From Channallabes apus (lineage: Eukaryota; Chordata; Actinopteri; Siluriformes; Clariidae): a stretch of 64,000 nt of DNA. Positions 14,401-26,360 of the stretch are shown here, one piece after another. The stretch is from contig CM060125.1 of the NCBI GenBank assembly GCA_030522415.1, positions 3,530,401 to 3,594,400 of the forward strand, in the 5' to 3' direction. The translations under genes were made by a program, and so were the position numbers. Numbering within the stretch: position 1 is the first letter of the stretch; every line of letters starts with the position of its first letter. Below the pieces are notes generated by a model. It had not been told where the DNA came from, searched no databases, and worked only from the letters and a program-made list of their open reading frames with translations.

Positions 14401-15750
14401 TCAAGAAATGCCTGAAAAGAAGCTTTGGAATTGAGTTTAAATCCCACAGGAATTATCAGACTGTGGGATCCTGAATTGGAGAGGCCTAGTGTTGTTTTTG
14501 TTGTATTGTTTTGTTTTATTGTCCTCTTCGGGTGTGTGCATGTTTTAAAGAGTACAAATTTGAAATCATACCTTTTTAAAATCTGCTGTATTAAAACATG
14601 AGGTTTGCAATAAACGAAATAGTCACAATGGAAGGGAAGGTAAAGGCTAGAGAGGAAAGAAGGGGGTGGGTGTGTGTGGGAGGGAGAGGGGGGGGTATAC
14701 TACAGTGTGCCAGTGAGCTTCCTCACCCAGGCAGGAGGAAAGGTGATGGAAGAACAAAGGTCTGAGAGTGCGGATCCTCTCAGGAGTCGGGTATCAAGAG
14801 GATAACCAGTGCAGCGTCAAAGGGAGCCACTACTGCCTGACACAAAAGAACGACTGACACCAGAAAAGAAGGATGAAGTTACAGAGGCTGGCCATGAAAA
14901 GGAAAACATCACCCCCCCCACACACACCTCTCCCTCCCTCTCTTTTTTTTTGTTGTTTTTTTTTGTTTGAAACTCAGCAAAAGGATTCAGCCCCTCATGC
15001 GGGTCAAGATGTCTAACCGCTAAAGGAATTTTCACCACTTTAAAGTCTACCTCTGAAGATACAGAAAAAAAGCTCTAACATGGCCACCATAGTGAGTGAT
15101 TAGATCCCTTTAATTGAGAAGGGTGTGTCACGCTGAAACGAAGGTCAAGGATGAATCATCGGGAGCAAATGGAAAATGAAAACACAAATCATGGTTCTTA
15201 TCATGTCAAAGGCTGATTTGTGGTCCATTCCAATTGAAGAAGCCCCAAAGCCGGCTAGATGCCCTCATTGCTTGTAGCTTTGTCCCCGGCGAGCTTATCG
15301 GTCACACTTTTCCCAAGGTGGGGGACAGACAATAGCCTTCCGTGCCATGGCAAGAGAGTGTAGAGTTCCGCGTCCCTCCCTGAGCATGCGAGGCTTCTGT
15401 TCGTGAGGATACTGTACAGCACAAAAGAGTGAGCTCTCCAAACAGGAATAACAATCACACACCATTCTCACACAAAGTTACAACTGCATAGAGCTTGTTC
15501 CTGTATGCTACTTTGTTACCTGTATGGTGCATGATGCATGTATGAGAAATACATAAATATAGAAGAAATATGAAATGTACACAATTTTTATAGCTTCGAT
15601 GTTAGCACTGTTCCAACTACATGCTTCAGTTGACGGTGAGCCGTTACTGACATTCTTACATTGTTCACTTTTCTCCATATACATGCAAAAAATAATGTAA
15701 AAACGTTCATCTTTTCAACTTAATGTTGCTTTGCACTAATATTACTCTGG
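11467..15750. other. Long non-repetitive intergenic stretch
   Basis: About 4.3 kb without a recognisable gene. It holds a run of 17 G at 12231-12247, purine-rich DNA at 14630-14700 and T runs near 14945. Parts such as 12990-13570, 14220-14440 and 15180-15400 are less AT-rich than the surroundings and not obviously repetitive. Open frames there (such as 13096-13437 on -) show no known domains. Conserved non-coding DNA is possible but cannot be shown from one sequence. Confidence 0.5.
12231..12247. repeat. Poly(G) run, 17 bp
   Basis: Seventeen uninterrupted G on the + strand, a G-quadruplex-capable and length-unstable tract. Confidence 0.9.
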
Positions 15751-15764
15751 TAGGCGTGGTTGTA

Positions 15765-16110
15765 CAAGGGCCGTATCGAAAGTAATGCAAAATTGGCCAT
15801 AACTTTCTATGACATACAGTAGGTCATTCAAAGTAACTCATCCTCTATCCAAAGGTACTACCCAGCACAATCCCCGTCACAAGAGATGAATTTGCACCAT
15901 CACTGAACCCAACTCTTGAACCCTTTTTGAAAATTCACTTCGTCAAAGTTGATGGCTTCTCACTGCATGGTTTGTCTTCAGTGCTTGTTTCCACTTCTTT
16001 AAACTACTGTACTACATCCGTCTGCGCACATTGCTCCTGTTAACTTGTCATCAACCTTTCCCATTCTGTAGTGCAGTGAGAGACCATTAACTGTATTACA
16101 AAACGGATGT
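15765..16110 (-). pseudogene. mariner-type transposase relic (C-terminal part)
   Basis: Read on the - strand, the 15.85-15.95 kb part gives NFQKGFKSWVQ, then a stop, then WCKFISCDGDC, which resembles the C-terminal region of mariner transposases (..GF..W..RW.KCI..-GDY). The + strand edge GGGCCGTATCGAAAGTAATG near 15769 looks like a mariner terminal repeat. Stops and frameshifts are numerous. No matching second end was found. Confidence 0.45.
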
Positions 16111-16627
16111 CCAAAGAGGATTTAATTGTTGCATTCAATGATGGCAAAAAAAACAAACAAACAAACGCATCACTTTTGATGGAGACAAAGTTGAGTGGTA
16201 CCTTTTTTATGTACAAATCCAATGACCTATGTCAGGTAATAAACAAGTTATTCCCATTTTTGCAAAACTTTTTTAAATTACACAAAACTAGATCATTCTC
16301 AGATTTGCCTTGTCTTACTATATTATGACTACTATTATTGTGTATTATAAATTATGAACTATTATGAATTACTATAATATGCTACCACAGATCCAGTGAT
16401 GTTTCTTCTCGTTTATGGTTCAACTTGTCACACTTCTTTACACACTTTGCATAACAGAAAGCAATGTTAGTATGAGTTATTACTCAAAAAATATGTTTTG
16501 GTGAGCTCCCTAATAAAGATACATAAAGGGGAAAAAAAAACAAGGAAATGTTTTACATCATATGATAAACTGGGTACATTATTTGGTCCTATTTAAACAC
16601 AAATTCTAATGATAAATATAAAGGGAT
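16111..16627. other. AT-rich intergenic stretch
   Basis: No gene or named repeat recognised between the mariner relic and the next SINE. Confidence 0.6.
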
Positions 16628-16639
16628 TAAATATGCCTT

Positions 16640-16996
16640 GCGGCGCGGTGGTGTAGTGGTTAGCACTGTCGCCTTGCACCTCCAGGGTCCAGGGTTCGAT
16701 TCCCGTCTCTGTGTGCATGGAGTTTGCATGTTCTCCCCGTGCTTGGTGGGTTTCCTCCGGGTACTCCGGTTTCCTCCCACAGTCCAAAGATATGCAGGTT
16801 AGGCTAATTGGCGTTCCTAAATTGCCTGTAGTGTGTGATTGGGTGTGTGAGTGTGTGTATGTGTGTGTGCCCTGCGATGGATTGGCACCCTGTCCAGGGT
16901 GTACCCCGCCTAGTGCCCGAAGTCTCCTGGGATAGGCTCCAGGTCCCCCGCGACCCTGAACACAGGATTAAGCGGTATAGAAGATGAATGAATGAA
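16640..16996 (+). mobile_element. SINE family A (copy 2), perfect 12-bp TSD
   Basis: Almost identical to copy 1 in head, body and (GAAT)n tail, but without the short internal head duplication. It is flanked by a perfect duplication TAAATATGCCTT at 16628-16639 and 16997-17008. A perfect duplication together with close similarity to the other copy suggests recent insertion. Confidence 0.93.
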
Positions 16997-17008
16997 TAAA
17001 TATGCCTT

Positions 17009-18640
17009 TAAATATGCCCATTGGGATGCAGTGAAGTCATGCATTAGTGGCAAGTAAGCATTTAGATAGGAAGGTCACGGGACAAAGAAAGCCTACATTT
17101 ATTCGCAAGCATTTCATTGCAATTTCAAAGGGAAAAAAAGTAGCCACACTACCTTAAATCTGAATACAGGTACAGACATCAATATTTGAAGCTCTCAACA
17201 AACCCAGATTGTGTCAGTGTGTACCACCAAGATTTTATTCTTTTATTAGTCAATGAACACAATTTTTGTGTATGATGATGATGATGATGATGATGTTGTG
17301 AGATTTTATTTGGGGGGGGGGGGGTAACAGGGAGTGGTGCAAAAGAGCCATTAAAAGGTTTATTTAGTAAGAACCATTTACATCAATGTCATTCCGCTGT
17401 TGCCAGTGAAATTCTTGCAGAATATTAGTGCTGAGAAATGTTGATTCATTTTGGCCCGGAGACTGCCGACGGTCTCAGTGAAAGCTCAGACGAATGTTGA
17501 GATCGTGTTGCATTTAGTGTATTTGTCTTGGCTACACACCTTTGCAAACAAATGCGTAGGAAAAGTCCAGTCCCGTGTTTGACTTGTGTCTGTGCTTTAT
17601 CATAATTTAAGAGGGACCTGCGTGAGCCAGACTGCACGTCAAACTCACTTAAACATTTGTTCAGCTGACCTTTTGCTCTTCAAACACTTGATTATCACAT
17701 CTTATTACAGTTTAATAGTGTCACATTTAGTGACCTTGTACATGGCGAGCATTATTAATACTGTAGAGGAAAAAATTGTTGAGTTTTGTGGGGGTGAAAA
17801 GAAGTCCTCGTTAGTCTGATTACTCAATGACTCATTTGGAATAACCACGCATGAGAGAAGGTCCTTCCCAGCCCACACAGGATCTACAATTCATTGCCAG
17901 GAATGCAGGAATGCGTCCACACCGTAATTAATTGCTGATCATCACCAGAGACGTTCTGCGTTTCTGCTTCATCTGAGACTGCTGCACCGTATTACTCGGC
18001 TTTTTTAGTGGGTGCAAGGGGTGCTAGGGGCAACTGTGGTGTCTGGGACCAGACCGCAATTTGTCACACAGCATAGAGCAAACGTTTGGTCTGGAAGTGC
18101 TCCCGGTGAAATCCATTTAAGCATTGAATTCCAGAATTAGACGTTTGTTTTGGATTAGAAGACTGTGACCTTACCTGATAACATTGTACATATGTTCCAT
18201 TATGCATATAGTCATATCAGTCTTTAACAGCCAAGAACATGAAGGATGTGTGTAATAAAAAAAATGGCTAAATATGATCTTCATCCCAAAGCCACAGTAC
18301 ATAATGGACTTATTTCTTATTATGGCCTAAATTTTTTATCTTTATTTTTAGAATTGAGAAAATATATGAACATTTAATATGAACATTCATATAAATATAT
18401 GATTTTGTTTAGCATCAAAACCCTAAGTGCAAGAGAAATACAACTGTCGTGGTTCGTGGAAAAATTTTGGTTGTTCTGTAAGATGTAATGCTGATGGACA
18501 GCGGGTGGACTAAATGTTTACAATGTTTACATCTTTTACAGTAATATCACAAAAATGTTCATGCTGGTGCCAAGCAGACAGAAATCACCCTTTTGTGTAA
18601 TTCAGCATAATTACCCTTATCAAAAGAAAGCACATTTAAG
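17009..18640. other. Intergenic stretch, no gene
   Basis: Contains (ATG)n at 17271-17296 and 13 G at 17312-17324. No coding exon or named transposon seen. The section at 17440-17900 is less AT-rich and not obviously repetitive. Confidence 0.5.
17271..17324. repeat. (ATG)n microsatellite followed by a G run
   Basis: Nine ATG-type units, then after 15 bases a run of 13 G. Confidence 0.85.
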
Positions 18641-18880
18641 TATTATCATGTTTTATTAAGTAAGCTTCAAGTGTATTTCCCAAGTACACTTACAGTAGTA
18701 TACTTTATGCTATTACAGTATTGTAGGTATACTAGTAGGACACTACAGTACTCTTGGGATGAAATTGGGACACATTGAAGTATATATTAGGTGTAACAGT
18801 AGTCAACATCAAGTACACAAAAAGTTCATTTACATTTTTTATTTTGTACTGCAACAATACTGTGAAATATATTATAAATG

Positions 18881-19258
18881 GGCGGCACGGTGGTGTAGTG
18901 GTTAGCACTGTCGCCTTGCACCTCCAGGGTCTGGGTTCGATTCCCCGGCCAGACTCGATTCCCGTCTCTGTGTGCATGGAGTTTGCATGTTCTCCCCGTG
19001 CTTGGTGGGTTTCCTCCGGGTACTCCGGCTTCCTCCCACAGTCCAAAGATATGCAGGTTAGGCTAATTGGCGTTCCTAAATTGCCCGTAGTGTGTGAATG
19101 GATGGGTGAATGTGTGTGTGTGTGTGTGCCCTGCGATGGATTGGCACCCTGTCCAGGGTGTACCCTGCCTTGTGCCCGAAAGCCTCCTGGGATAGGCTCC
19201 AGGCCCCCCGCGACCCTGATCACAGGATAAAGTGGTATAGAAGATGAATGAATGAATG
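18881..19258 (+). mobile_element. SINE family A (copy 3), perfect 12-bp TSD
   Basis: Full-length copy with GGCGGCACGGTGG head, A- and B-box-like sequences, duplicated CCGGCCAGACTCGA segment, (TG)n near 19113 and (GAAT)n tail. Perfect duplications ATATTATAAATG lie at 18869-18880 and 19259-19270. Frames on either strand run through the element by chance. Confidence 0.93.
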
Positions 19259-19469
19259 ATATTATAAATGAACTCAGAGGTATTAATTTTAGTTTAACAT
19301 TATGTTTATGTTTTGGTTAAGAATAGTAAACGTCAAGTATACAACTAGTTAAGTTTTATTATAAAAATGAAAAACAAAAAAGGTAAAATATACAAAACTG
19401 AAAAGCTAAAAAAAAAAACTTTTTCACAATATTCAATTTATTATTATTATTTTTAAAAATACTTGTAGC

Positions 19470-21765
19470 CAGTTGTTCTCAAACATTTTCCGTCATTCCC
19501 CACTTAAGGGGGTGAGCGAATTTTCAAGCCCCACTTGTCAACGAAATGATATCAAAATCGGCCAAGTTTACTATTTATTGAAATATCAATTTCTAAACCA
19601 ATAAGATCAAATAACACCACGTTAAAAACAGATAAAATACACGTGCAATTGTTATAACAGGCTTACTTTGTCACTTATCTAGAGCTTTCTTTCAAAGAAG
19701 TCGAGTGGCTTATTAACGTGACTGGAGTGTGTTGTCTCTACTGTAAGTGTCTTCCTACTTTGTTGGGTCTCGTGCTGTCTGCTGCCAGCGGTTTAAGACA
19801 AAAAACACACACGGGTCTCTCCTCTGCCCCCACCATCATCACCATGAATCCAAGTTTGATTGTGATCATTTCACTTGGCTCTGGTAGATCAGGGGAGACG
19901 TGTTGGTCATCATCAGCAGGCACTGGTTCATCATCACTGACCTGCTGCACTTACAGATAACACTGATGAGTGGTAGATCTTACACTGCATCATGATGATA
20001 CCCCCTGCCAAATGTTCATGATATCTCACAATCATAAAGTGTTTAGGTGAAATTCCACCAATACAAGTGTGACAAATATGCAAGGAAAAAAACATCAGAA
20101 AGGGGCAAAACCTTTTCCATGGCACTGCACATGTGGTTAGATTGTGCCACTGGGATGAAACTGTGCCAGAGTTATAGCACTAACTTTACACTGATCTGAA
20201 CAACTTTGAATAATGAATTTATTGTTCTTTCCTTTCCTTTTTTTTTATTTTAATGTATTTTTTTCACAAATATGACCCAATATATGTTCAGTGATACTTT
20301 TTTATTTATGTTTTTGTTTGTGTTATATTTTTATACTAGTACTGTATGTGGTTTTAAAAATGAATCTTTCACTTTAATGAGCCAGTGTACTATGATGTGG
20401 TGTGTGGTAAGCTGCTGGATCCAGCCTCGCTGTCCCTGACTGTAATGTTAGAGCCGTCAGAGCGGAACTGGAACTTTCCTTCACACCAAAGGCAAAATAT
20501 GTTCATTTGAAGCATTTCACAGCATTTACCTCTAAAGCTTTTTCTTATTGTCGTGTAACTTTCAGCTCCATCTTTTCTTCTTCCTCCTTTTCATTCATTA
20601 AAATTATCATTAATTTGCTCAAAGAAATTCGCTGCATCAATATCTCTCCCTCCGTAAATTAAAATTGAAGGTGTCTAGTTAATATTGAGGGAGGGCAAAA
20701 CATCCGCATGCTCGGTAACATAAACACACTGTTAGGTTCTCCACTTTGTTTTTAATGTTGCTCGCGGCAGCGTAACAGCCCGTTAATTCATGTACTGATG
20801 AGATAGACAAACTGCTCGATGCCCGATCTTTTATTTGCTGCATTGTCAGGTTATGGTACAAACTTTCGGGTCGATCCCGCACTTAAACCCAACTAAAAGC
20901 TACTGAAAAGAAAACAAAACTCAGGCTCTATATCCCAGCTTACATTCACATTCGTGTTCACACACACTGGACCTCATTACCCACAATGCATCTCCCGCAC
21001 TGGACTACACTCCCGTAAACAGTTGTCGTAAATTAACCTCTCTCTCCCGCAACAACACATTTTATATATACAAGTTTATATTCACATATTCACATCTCCA
21101 GCATCAATAGCTGCGTAAAGAAACCTGCAAATAAGATAGCCACATATATTTCCTCTCTGCATTGTCTTTAAGCTACACCAGCCTTTTTTTAAGCACCTAC
21201 TGTAAATTATACATGATTGAAAACATAAACATCATTATTCTCTACAGCGCAACAATGACTTAGGGATCATTGCAAATGCCGCACACCAACAAAAAGCGTA
21301 GAACGATATTGCTCTTCCCTTTTGTTCAGCGCCTGAAGGATCAAAAAGCAACTTTGTTGCCACACTGGAAACTACAAATGCCAGACTAGTACTGCCTGAT
21401 AAAGTACTGAAACATCAGCATACACATTGGAATAAATGAAATTACATATACTGTATAATACCGAATGTTTCCTTATACAGTATATTGTTCCTCTACAATT
21501 AACATGCCGACGTTAAACCGTTATTGATAGTTAGTGATAGTTGCACTATGGTTCCACTTTTTCTCTGATGTTATTTTAATTTACTTGTATTAATGATCCA
21601 TTTCTTTGCGTGTGATTGTTTAGTTCTTTATTGTCAATGAAGAAAAGCATGACTTAGAATAGGTACTTTCCTAGTATTTTCCACTAATTTCCTCCTGTTC
21701 ATTGCGCCCCACCTGTCATGTCTGTGTTCCCCACTAGTGGGGCGCCCCACACTTTGAGAACCACA
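19470..21765. mobile_element. Possible hAT-like DNA transposon relic, 2.3 kb
   Basis: The left edge CAGTTGTTCTCAAAC and the right edge CTTTGAGAACCACAG are imperfect inverted repeats, and the CAG-GGTTCTCAAAC type is known from hAT ends (Charlie-like). Just inside, the left has CCCCACTTAAGGGGG and the right CCCCACTAGTGGGGCGCC. I found no clear 8-bp duplication: flanks CTTGTAGC and GTTTACCC differ. The interior shows no transposase domain. A short - strand frame at 20679-20882 is unassigned. Confidence is limited by the missing duplication. Confidence 0.4.
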
Positions 21766-21905
21766 GGTTTACCCAAGTATACTTACGGTATTTTAAGTAT
21801 ATCTCCGATAAATACATAAAAAGTTAACTGAACATATACTTACTTATTTGTACTTTAAAAGAAGTATACTATTAATATACTTGAATAAACCTCCTTTTGG
21901 TAACT

Positions 21906-22465
21906 TACGGTATGAAACCACAAACATACAGCAACATACCTCAGCATTCCTGGCTGAATGAAAATGGACAGATCAAGAAAAAAGTCACCATTATAAATGT
22001 AATTTTTGTTATTTTCTGCATAATTAAATAACAAAATAGCATCCTAAGCCACACATTAAGGCTATGTTTATTTTTGCTGTATTGAAAAATGCATCACATC
22101 AAAAAACTGCCATTTGGACATTTTGCGCACTGCTACAGCCCTGTTGGTTACACACACAAACCTTTTTATTCTGTGCTTAATTAATGTGCAGATTGTTTCC
22201 TTTGTGTGACCACAATATATAGGACATGAGGAGAAATCCCAACATCAACTCAATTAAAACAAACACAGCTTTACTCAATCAAATAAAAGTATACACGTAT
22301 AATTGCTTTCATACTGTATTCTCTAACAAAACAGATTTAGCTGGATGACATGTTGATTTAGTCAAGAACAATGTAGTGTGTTCATCTTTGCAATCAAGTG
22401 GGACATTTTAGATGAGTACTTGCTTATGATACCAGATTTTTTTATCCTGTATTCGTACATCAATT
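21906..22465. other. AT-rich intergenic stretch
   Basis: No recognisable gene or named repeat. Confidence 0.6.
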
Positions 22466-22477
22466 GGCAATAATATT

Positions 22478-22805
22478 CATTCATCTTCTATACCGCTTTA
22501 TCCTGTATTTAGGGTCGCGGGGACCTGGAACCTATCCCAGGAGACTCTGGGCATGAGGCAGGGTACATCCTGGACAGCGTGCCAATCCATCGCAGAGCAC
22601 ACACACACACACACTATGGTCAATTTGGGAACGCCAATTAGCCTAATCTGCATGTCTTTGGACTGTGGGAGGAAACCGGAGTACCCGGAGGAAACCCACC
22701 AAGCACAGGGAGAACATGCAAACTCCATGCACACAGAGACGGGAATCGAGCCTGGACCCTGGAGGTGCAAGGCGACAGTGCTAACCACTACACCACCGTG
22801 CCGCC
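22478..22805 (-). mobile_element. SINE family A (copy 4, minus strand)
   Basis: The reverse-complement copy runs from the (ATTC)n tail at its left to the CCACCGTGCCGCC head at its right. GGCAATAA at 22466-22473 and 22806-22813 forms a duplication that extends to 12 bases with one mismatch. The insertion lies 19 bp from the left arm of a foldback. Confidence 0.88.
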
Positions 22806-22824
22806 GGCAATAACATTAACATTG

Positions 22825-23025
22825 ATTTTCAATTTTATACCTGTAAACTGCTGATAGGGTTATGTTCACCCAAGGCTTAACCATTCCAGCATTGACCAGT
22901 GGTCTACGTGGCACTGGCTTTTCTGTCGGATCAGACTGGACAGGAGGACCACTGGACAACACTGGAATGGTTAAGCCTGGGTGAACATAACCCTGCCAGC
23001 AGTTTACAGGTATAAAATTGAAAAT
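22825..23025. repeat. Foldback: 80-bp inverted repeat with 42-bp loop
   Basis: The left arm 22825-22904 (ATTTTCAATTTTATACCTGT..CCAGTGGTC) is complementary to the right arm 22947-23025 with about 7 mismatches or gaps. The stem includes GGGTTATGTTCACCC and GGCTTAACCATTCCAG. No open frame spans it and I do not recognise the family. It could be a MITE, a foldback element or an inverted duplication. No flanking duplication is evident, since outside the arms the sequences differ at once. Confidence 0.85.
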
Positions 23026-23649
23026 ACCACAGGCCACTGCACATGGGACCTGGCAGGGAAAAATTTTTAGGTTATTGACCCAGCCTCCAAATCCCCTGAC
23101 CCTAATCTTAACTGAGTACACATGGGATTCCCCAGACAAACAAACTCGGTCCATTGCTCAATCCCTGCCCTATAACCAACAGCACCTAAAGGATCTGCAG
23201 CCCAGAGTTCTTGAGAAGTCATGCCCCAAGGGACCAGAGCTGCTCATGTGACTCAAGGAGAACCTACACAATACTGGGCTTAATGTTTTACTTAGTAATG
23301 TTATGGCGGATTGGTGTATAATTTCAATACAATATATGTATCTTTATAAGTCATAAAAAAAGCATTCACTGTTGTTATTATAACCTAATAAGTGATGGTG
23401 GGAGGTGGTGTGTGTGTGTGATGAATCAGCATTACTATTACCACCACAAAGTTATTTTGTCTTTTTTTTAATAATTTTTTTTTTAGCATCTCCCGAGAGT
23501 TTTCATTTCTTTTATACTATAATAAGCATGACATTGTTTGTTTATTTATTCAAGATTGACATCATCATAATTTTTGGAACAAGTTATTGTTCAATTTCAT
23601 ATCTAGCAAAGCTTAACAGAAGAGTATATACTTAAAAAAAAAATCCTAC
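23026..23649. other. Intergenic stretch beside the foldback
   Basis: No known gene. A 77-codon open frame (23018-23251, +) starts inside the foldback arm and shows no domain. Confidence 0.5.
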
Positions 23650-23783
23650 TCCATTTGTTGTGGATTTATTTTATTGAGTATTTTTTGTCATGCTGTTTGT
23701 TGTCATTTGTTTTGTTCTGGATGCTCTGTCACTAAAACAAATTCCTTGTACTGTATGTAAAACTCTTTCTGATTCTGCATTAT
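23650..23783 (+). repeat. L2-like LINE 3' end fragment
   Basis: GTCATGCTGTTTGTTGTCAT, TTTGTTCTGGATGCTCTGTC, ACTAAAACAAATTCCTTGTA and CTCTTTCTGATTCTG match the 3' end of the L2-like LINE at 47757-47876. It lacks coding sequence and directly precedes a minus-strand SINE. Confidence 0.75.
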
Positions 23784-23795
23784 ACAACTTTAGGC

Positions 23796-24163
23796 TCATT
23801 CATTCATTTTCTATACCGCTTAATCCTGTGTTCGGGGTCGCGGGGGACCTGAAGCCTATCCCAGGAGACTTCGGGCACTAGGCGGGGTACACCCTGGAAG
23901 GGGTGCCAATCCATCGCAGGGCACACACACATACACACACTCACACACACACTCACACACTACGGGCAATTTAGGAACGCCAATTAGCCTAACCTGCGTG
24001 TCTTTGGACTGTGGGAGGAAACCGGAGTACCCGGAGGAAACCCACCAAGCACGGGGAGAACATGCAAACTCCATGCACACAGAGACGGGAATCGAGCCTG
24101 GCCGGGGAATCGAACCCAGACCCTGGAGGTGCAAGGCTAACCACTACACCACCGCGCCACCCT
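23796..24163 (-). mobile_element. SINE family A (copy 5, minus strand)
   Basis: Full-length reverse copy from the (ATTC)n tail through the body to the head near 24160, including the CCGGCCAGGCTCGA-type head duplication. CAACTTTAGGCT at 23785-23796 and CAACTTTAAGCT at 24164-24175 form a duplication with one mismatch, so the exact tail boundary is uncertain by a few bases. Confidence 0.88.
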
Positions 24164-24175
24164 CAACTTTAAGCT

Positions 24176-25492
24176 GAAATTTCCAAATACAGAAGTGTTA
24201 ATTAAAAACGAGATTAAGTAGCTTAGTGATCTTCAGTTTTTGAGAGTATGACTGAAATGAAAGGGAAAAACGTGGTTGTGTTAGGCAAAAAAGGAAAAGC
24301 TATTATTCCAGTGCACATAGGATAAAGGTTCATGAATGAGCCATCATTATGCTTTTGATAGCTGGTTTGTCTTGCACTAGATGTCCTTATGACCTAATCT
24401 CGCTTTGAAATGTTACTCCTCTCATTATGAGGAAAACAATATACTGTATATTTATCAGGGCGAATAGACGGGTTCTTTTAGATCATTGTGATGAAATGAT
24501 CGAATGTTCATCAATAACATTAATATATTGAAAGAGGGATGTTCTTCAAAGATGAAGAAAATGGATATGTCTGATCAGTCACTCATTGGCATTCATGCAC
24601 ATTAATACTAATGGCTTTAATTTGTGTAATTTTATATCAGCTGAGATTTGACCATGAGTTTAGCTTAGTTTCAAAATCTAAGGTCTGAACTGATTACTTT
24701 CTTTCAGTCCAAAGCACCACTTTTCCTTATGCTGATTGTCTTCCTTTCAGGTGAATCGGATCTCTTTCCCACTTTTCAGTCCTGTTAAAGCCCAAGTGCA
24801 GGTGGCTCAAACGTTCCTTCGGTTCTGATTCTGATTTGAAACCTTACCTTGTATTTAATCTTTACAGAAATGTGTGTGCTGATGAACAGTGCAGGTAAAC
24901 AGATCTCTCCCTGCATGTCTTCTGTGATCACACACATGGGTATTGTGTATCAATTTCCTTCCCTACCCATAAATGTCTCAGTTTTGTGCAAGTTGTGGCA
25001 ATGCTAGTAAGCTAGCAAACTAGTGAGTTAGTAAGTCTAAGGATTAGAAATGCATTGATTTAATTTTATCAGAATGAGGCCACGTAGAGATACTTAGTAT
25101 AAATATGAGTTTCATATTTATGAATCAGTATGAGTGCCCTATGTAAGCAATATCACATGGGCAAGAGCGATGCACTGATTATCTGTACATCTATGAATTG
25201 GCTAATCACAGAAAAGTAAGAAAGTAATCACAGATATCGCTTGTGCAACATTCATATTGGTTGAGTTTCTTCAAGCAGACCATATAGGGTTCAATAACCA
25301 TGAGGCTTTGCAGGAGAAAGCTCTGCCCCAGCTGTGGTCTTTTATGTGTGCTCTTCATTATAAGAATTACCAACAAATGGCCTGCACCTTTTGAATGAAG
25401 TAGGCGTGGTGGATCATAAAATGCCAGCGGTTCACTCATTCATTCCTAACACTGTGATCTTGATAATTGATCATTATTGGTGAAATACATTA
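24176..25492. other. Intergenic stretch, no gene
   Basis: AT-rich. No coding exon, RNA gene or named transposon seen. Confidence 0.6.
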
Positions 25493-25505
25493 AGATTGTT
25501 GTCAT

Positions 25506-25921
25506 GCCTCAGAGTGGCGCAGTGGTAAAGTGCTCCGCCTGTCACCCGGAGATTGCTGGTTCGATTCCCGGGTGATGCTGTAACCTCTCGCAGCCGGAGG
25601 TCTCTAGAGAGAGCTGATTGGCCGAGTTCTCTCAGAGGGAGGGATGAGAGGTACTTCGTGCTCCCACATTAATTACGACTTTACAGCAAATTAGGGGCGT
25701 CAGTGAGTTCACGCAAGCGGAAGGAGCGGATAGTGCTGTCCTCCGAGTGTGAGTGAGCGAGCAGTTCGAAAATATGCGGTCGGCTAGAAACGCGTGATAG
25801 TCTTCAACCCTCCTAACTGAGTGGTGGTAGTTGCCTTAATGTGGGGGCCCCCTAGTGACGGGAACGAATTGGACACGGCTAAATTAGGGAGAAAATCGGG
25901 AAGAAATCCCCCACAAAAATG
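25506..25921 (+). mobile_element. tRNA-derived SINE, family B
   Basis: The head AGAGTGGCGCAGTGGTAAAG contains an A box, and GGTTCGATTCCCGG a B box, so the first about 75 bases are tRNA-like. The body has GCCGGAGGTCTCTAGAGAG, GGGGCCCCCTAGTGACGGG and an AT-rich end with CCCCACAAAAAT. Flanks AGATTGTTGTCAT (25493-25505) and AGATTGCTCTCAT (25922-25934) suggest a target-site duplication with two mismatches. The body differs from family A, so this is a separate SINE lineage. It is not a functional tRNA gene because no cloverleaf can be completed past the B box. Confidence 0.85.
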
Positions 25922-26127
25922 AGATTGCTCTCATTTCTGGAGTCTGTTTATTAGCACAGCATGCACTAGGCTTATGCCACATAATATCATAGAGAGTAAA
26001 TTATCATCGTATTGGACTGATAATCAATTCCAATATTGTTATTTTTATTGTTATGGATGCATCCTTGGTAATAACAAACATTTTAATCTAACAAACACTC
26101 TATATAAACATTTTCAACAATAGGTGA

Positions 26128-26360
26128 TGACCAACAACAAGGCACAAGTGGTAACGTTACTGCCTCACAGTTCCCATGCTCCTAGTTCAATCCTAAAATG
26201 GGTGAATGTGCTCGCCCTGTTCATTTGAGTTTTCTCTGTGTTTTTAGGCTTCCCCCAATTTCCCAAAAAAGCCTTTAGGCCTACTTGCTATGTTAAGTTG
26301 CCCATATGTACCGAATGAATGAGAGTGTGGTTAGTGCCTCATGATGGACAGGCATCCAAA
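26128..26360 (+). repeat. Old diverged SINE related to family A
   Basis: CAAGTGGTAACGTTACTGCC, TCACAGTTCCCATGCTCCTA and GTTCAATCCT look like a worn A box, spacer and B box. The downstream GTTTTCTCTGTGTTTTTAGG and CCGAATGAATGAGAGTG keep the order of the family body. It is strongly diverged, so it is an ancient insertion. Confidence 0.55.

Larger units (their letters stand above)
18641..21905. repeat. Composite repeat: AGTATACTT-rich sequence with insertions
   Basis: Both sides, 18641-18800 with 19270-19360 and 21768-21900, are rich in short AAGTATACTT/AAGTACACTT-like motifs of the kind found in interspersed fish repeats. Between them lie a family A SINE (18881-19258) and a possible hAT-like relic (19470-21765). 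The simplest reading is an older repeat split by two later insertions. The outer boundaries are approximate. Confidence 0.4.
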
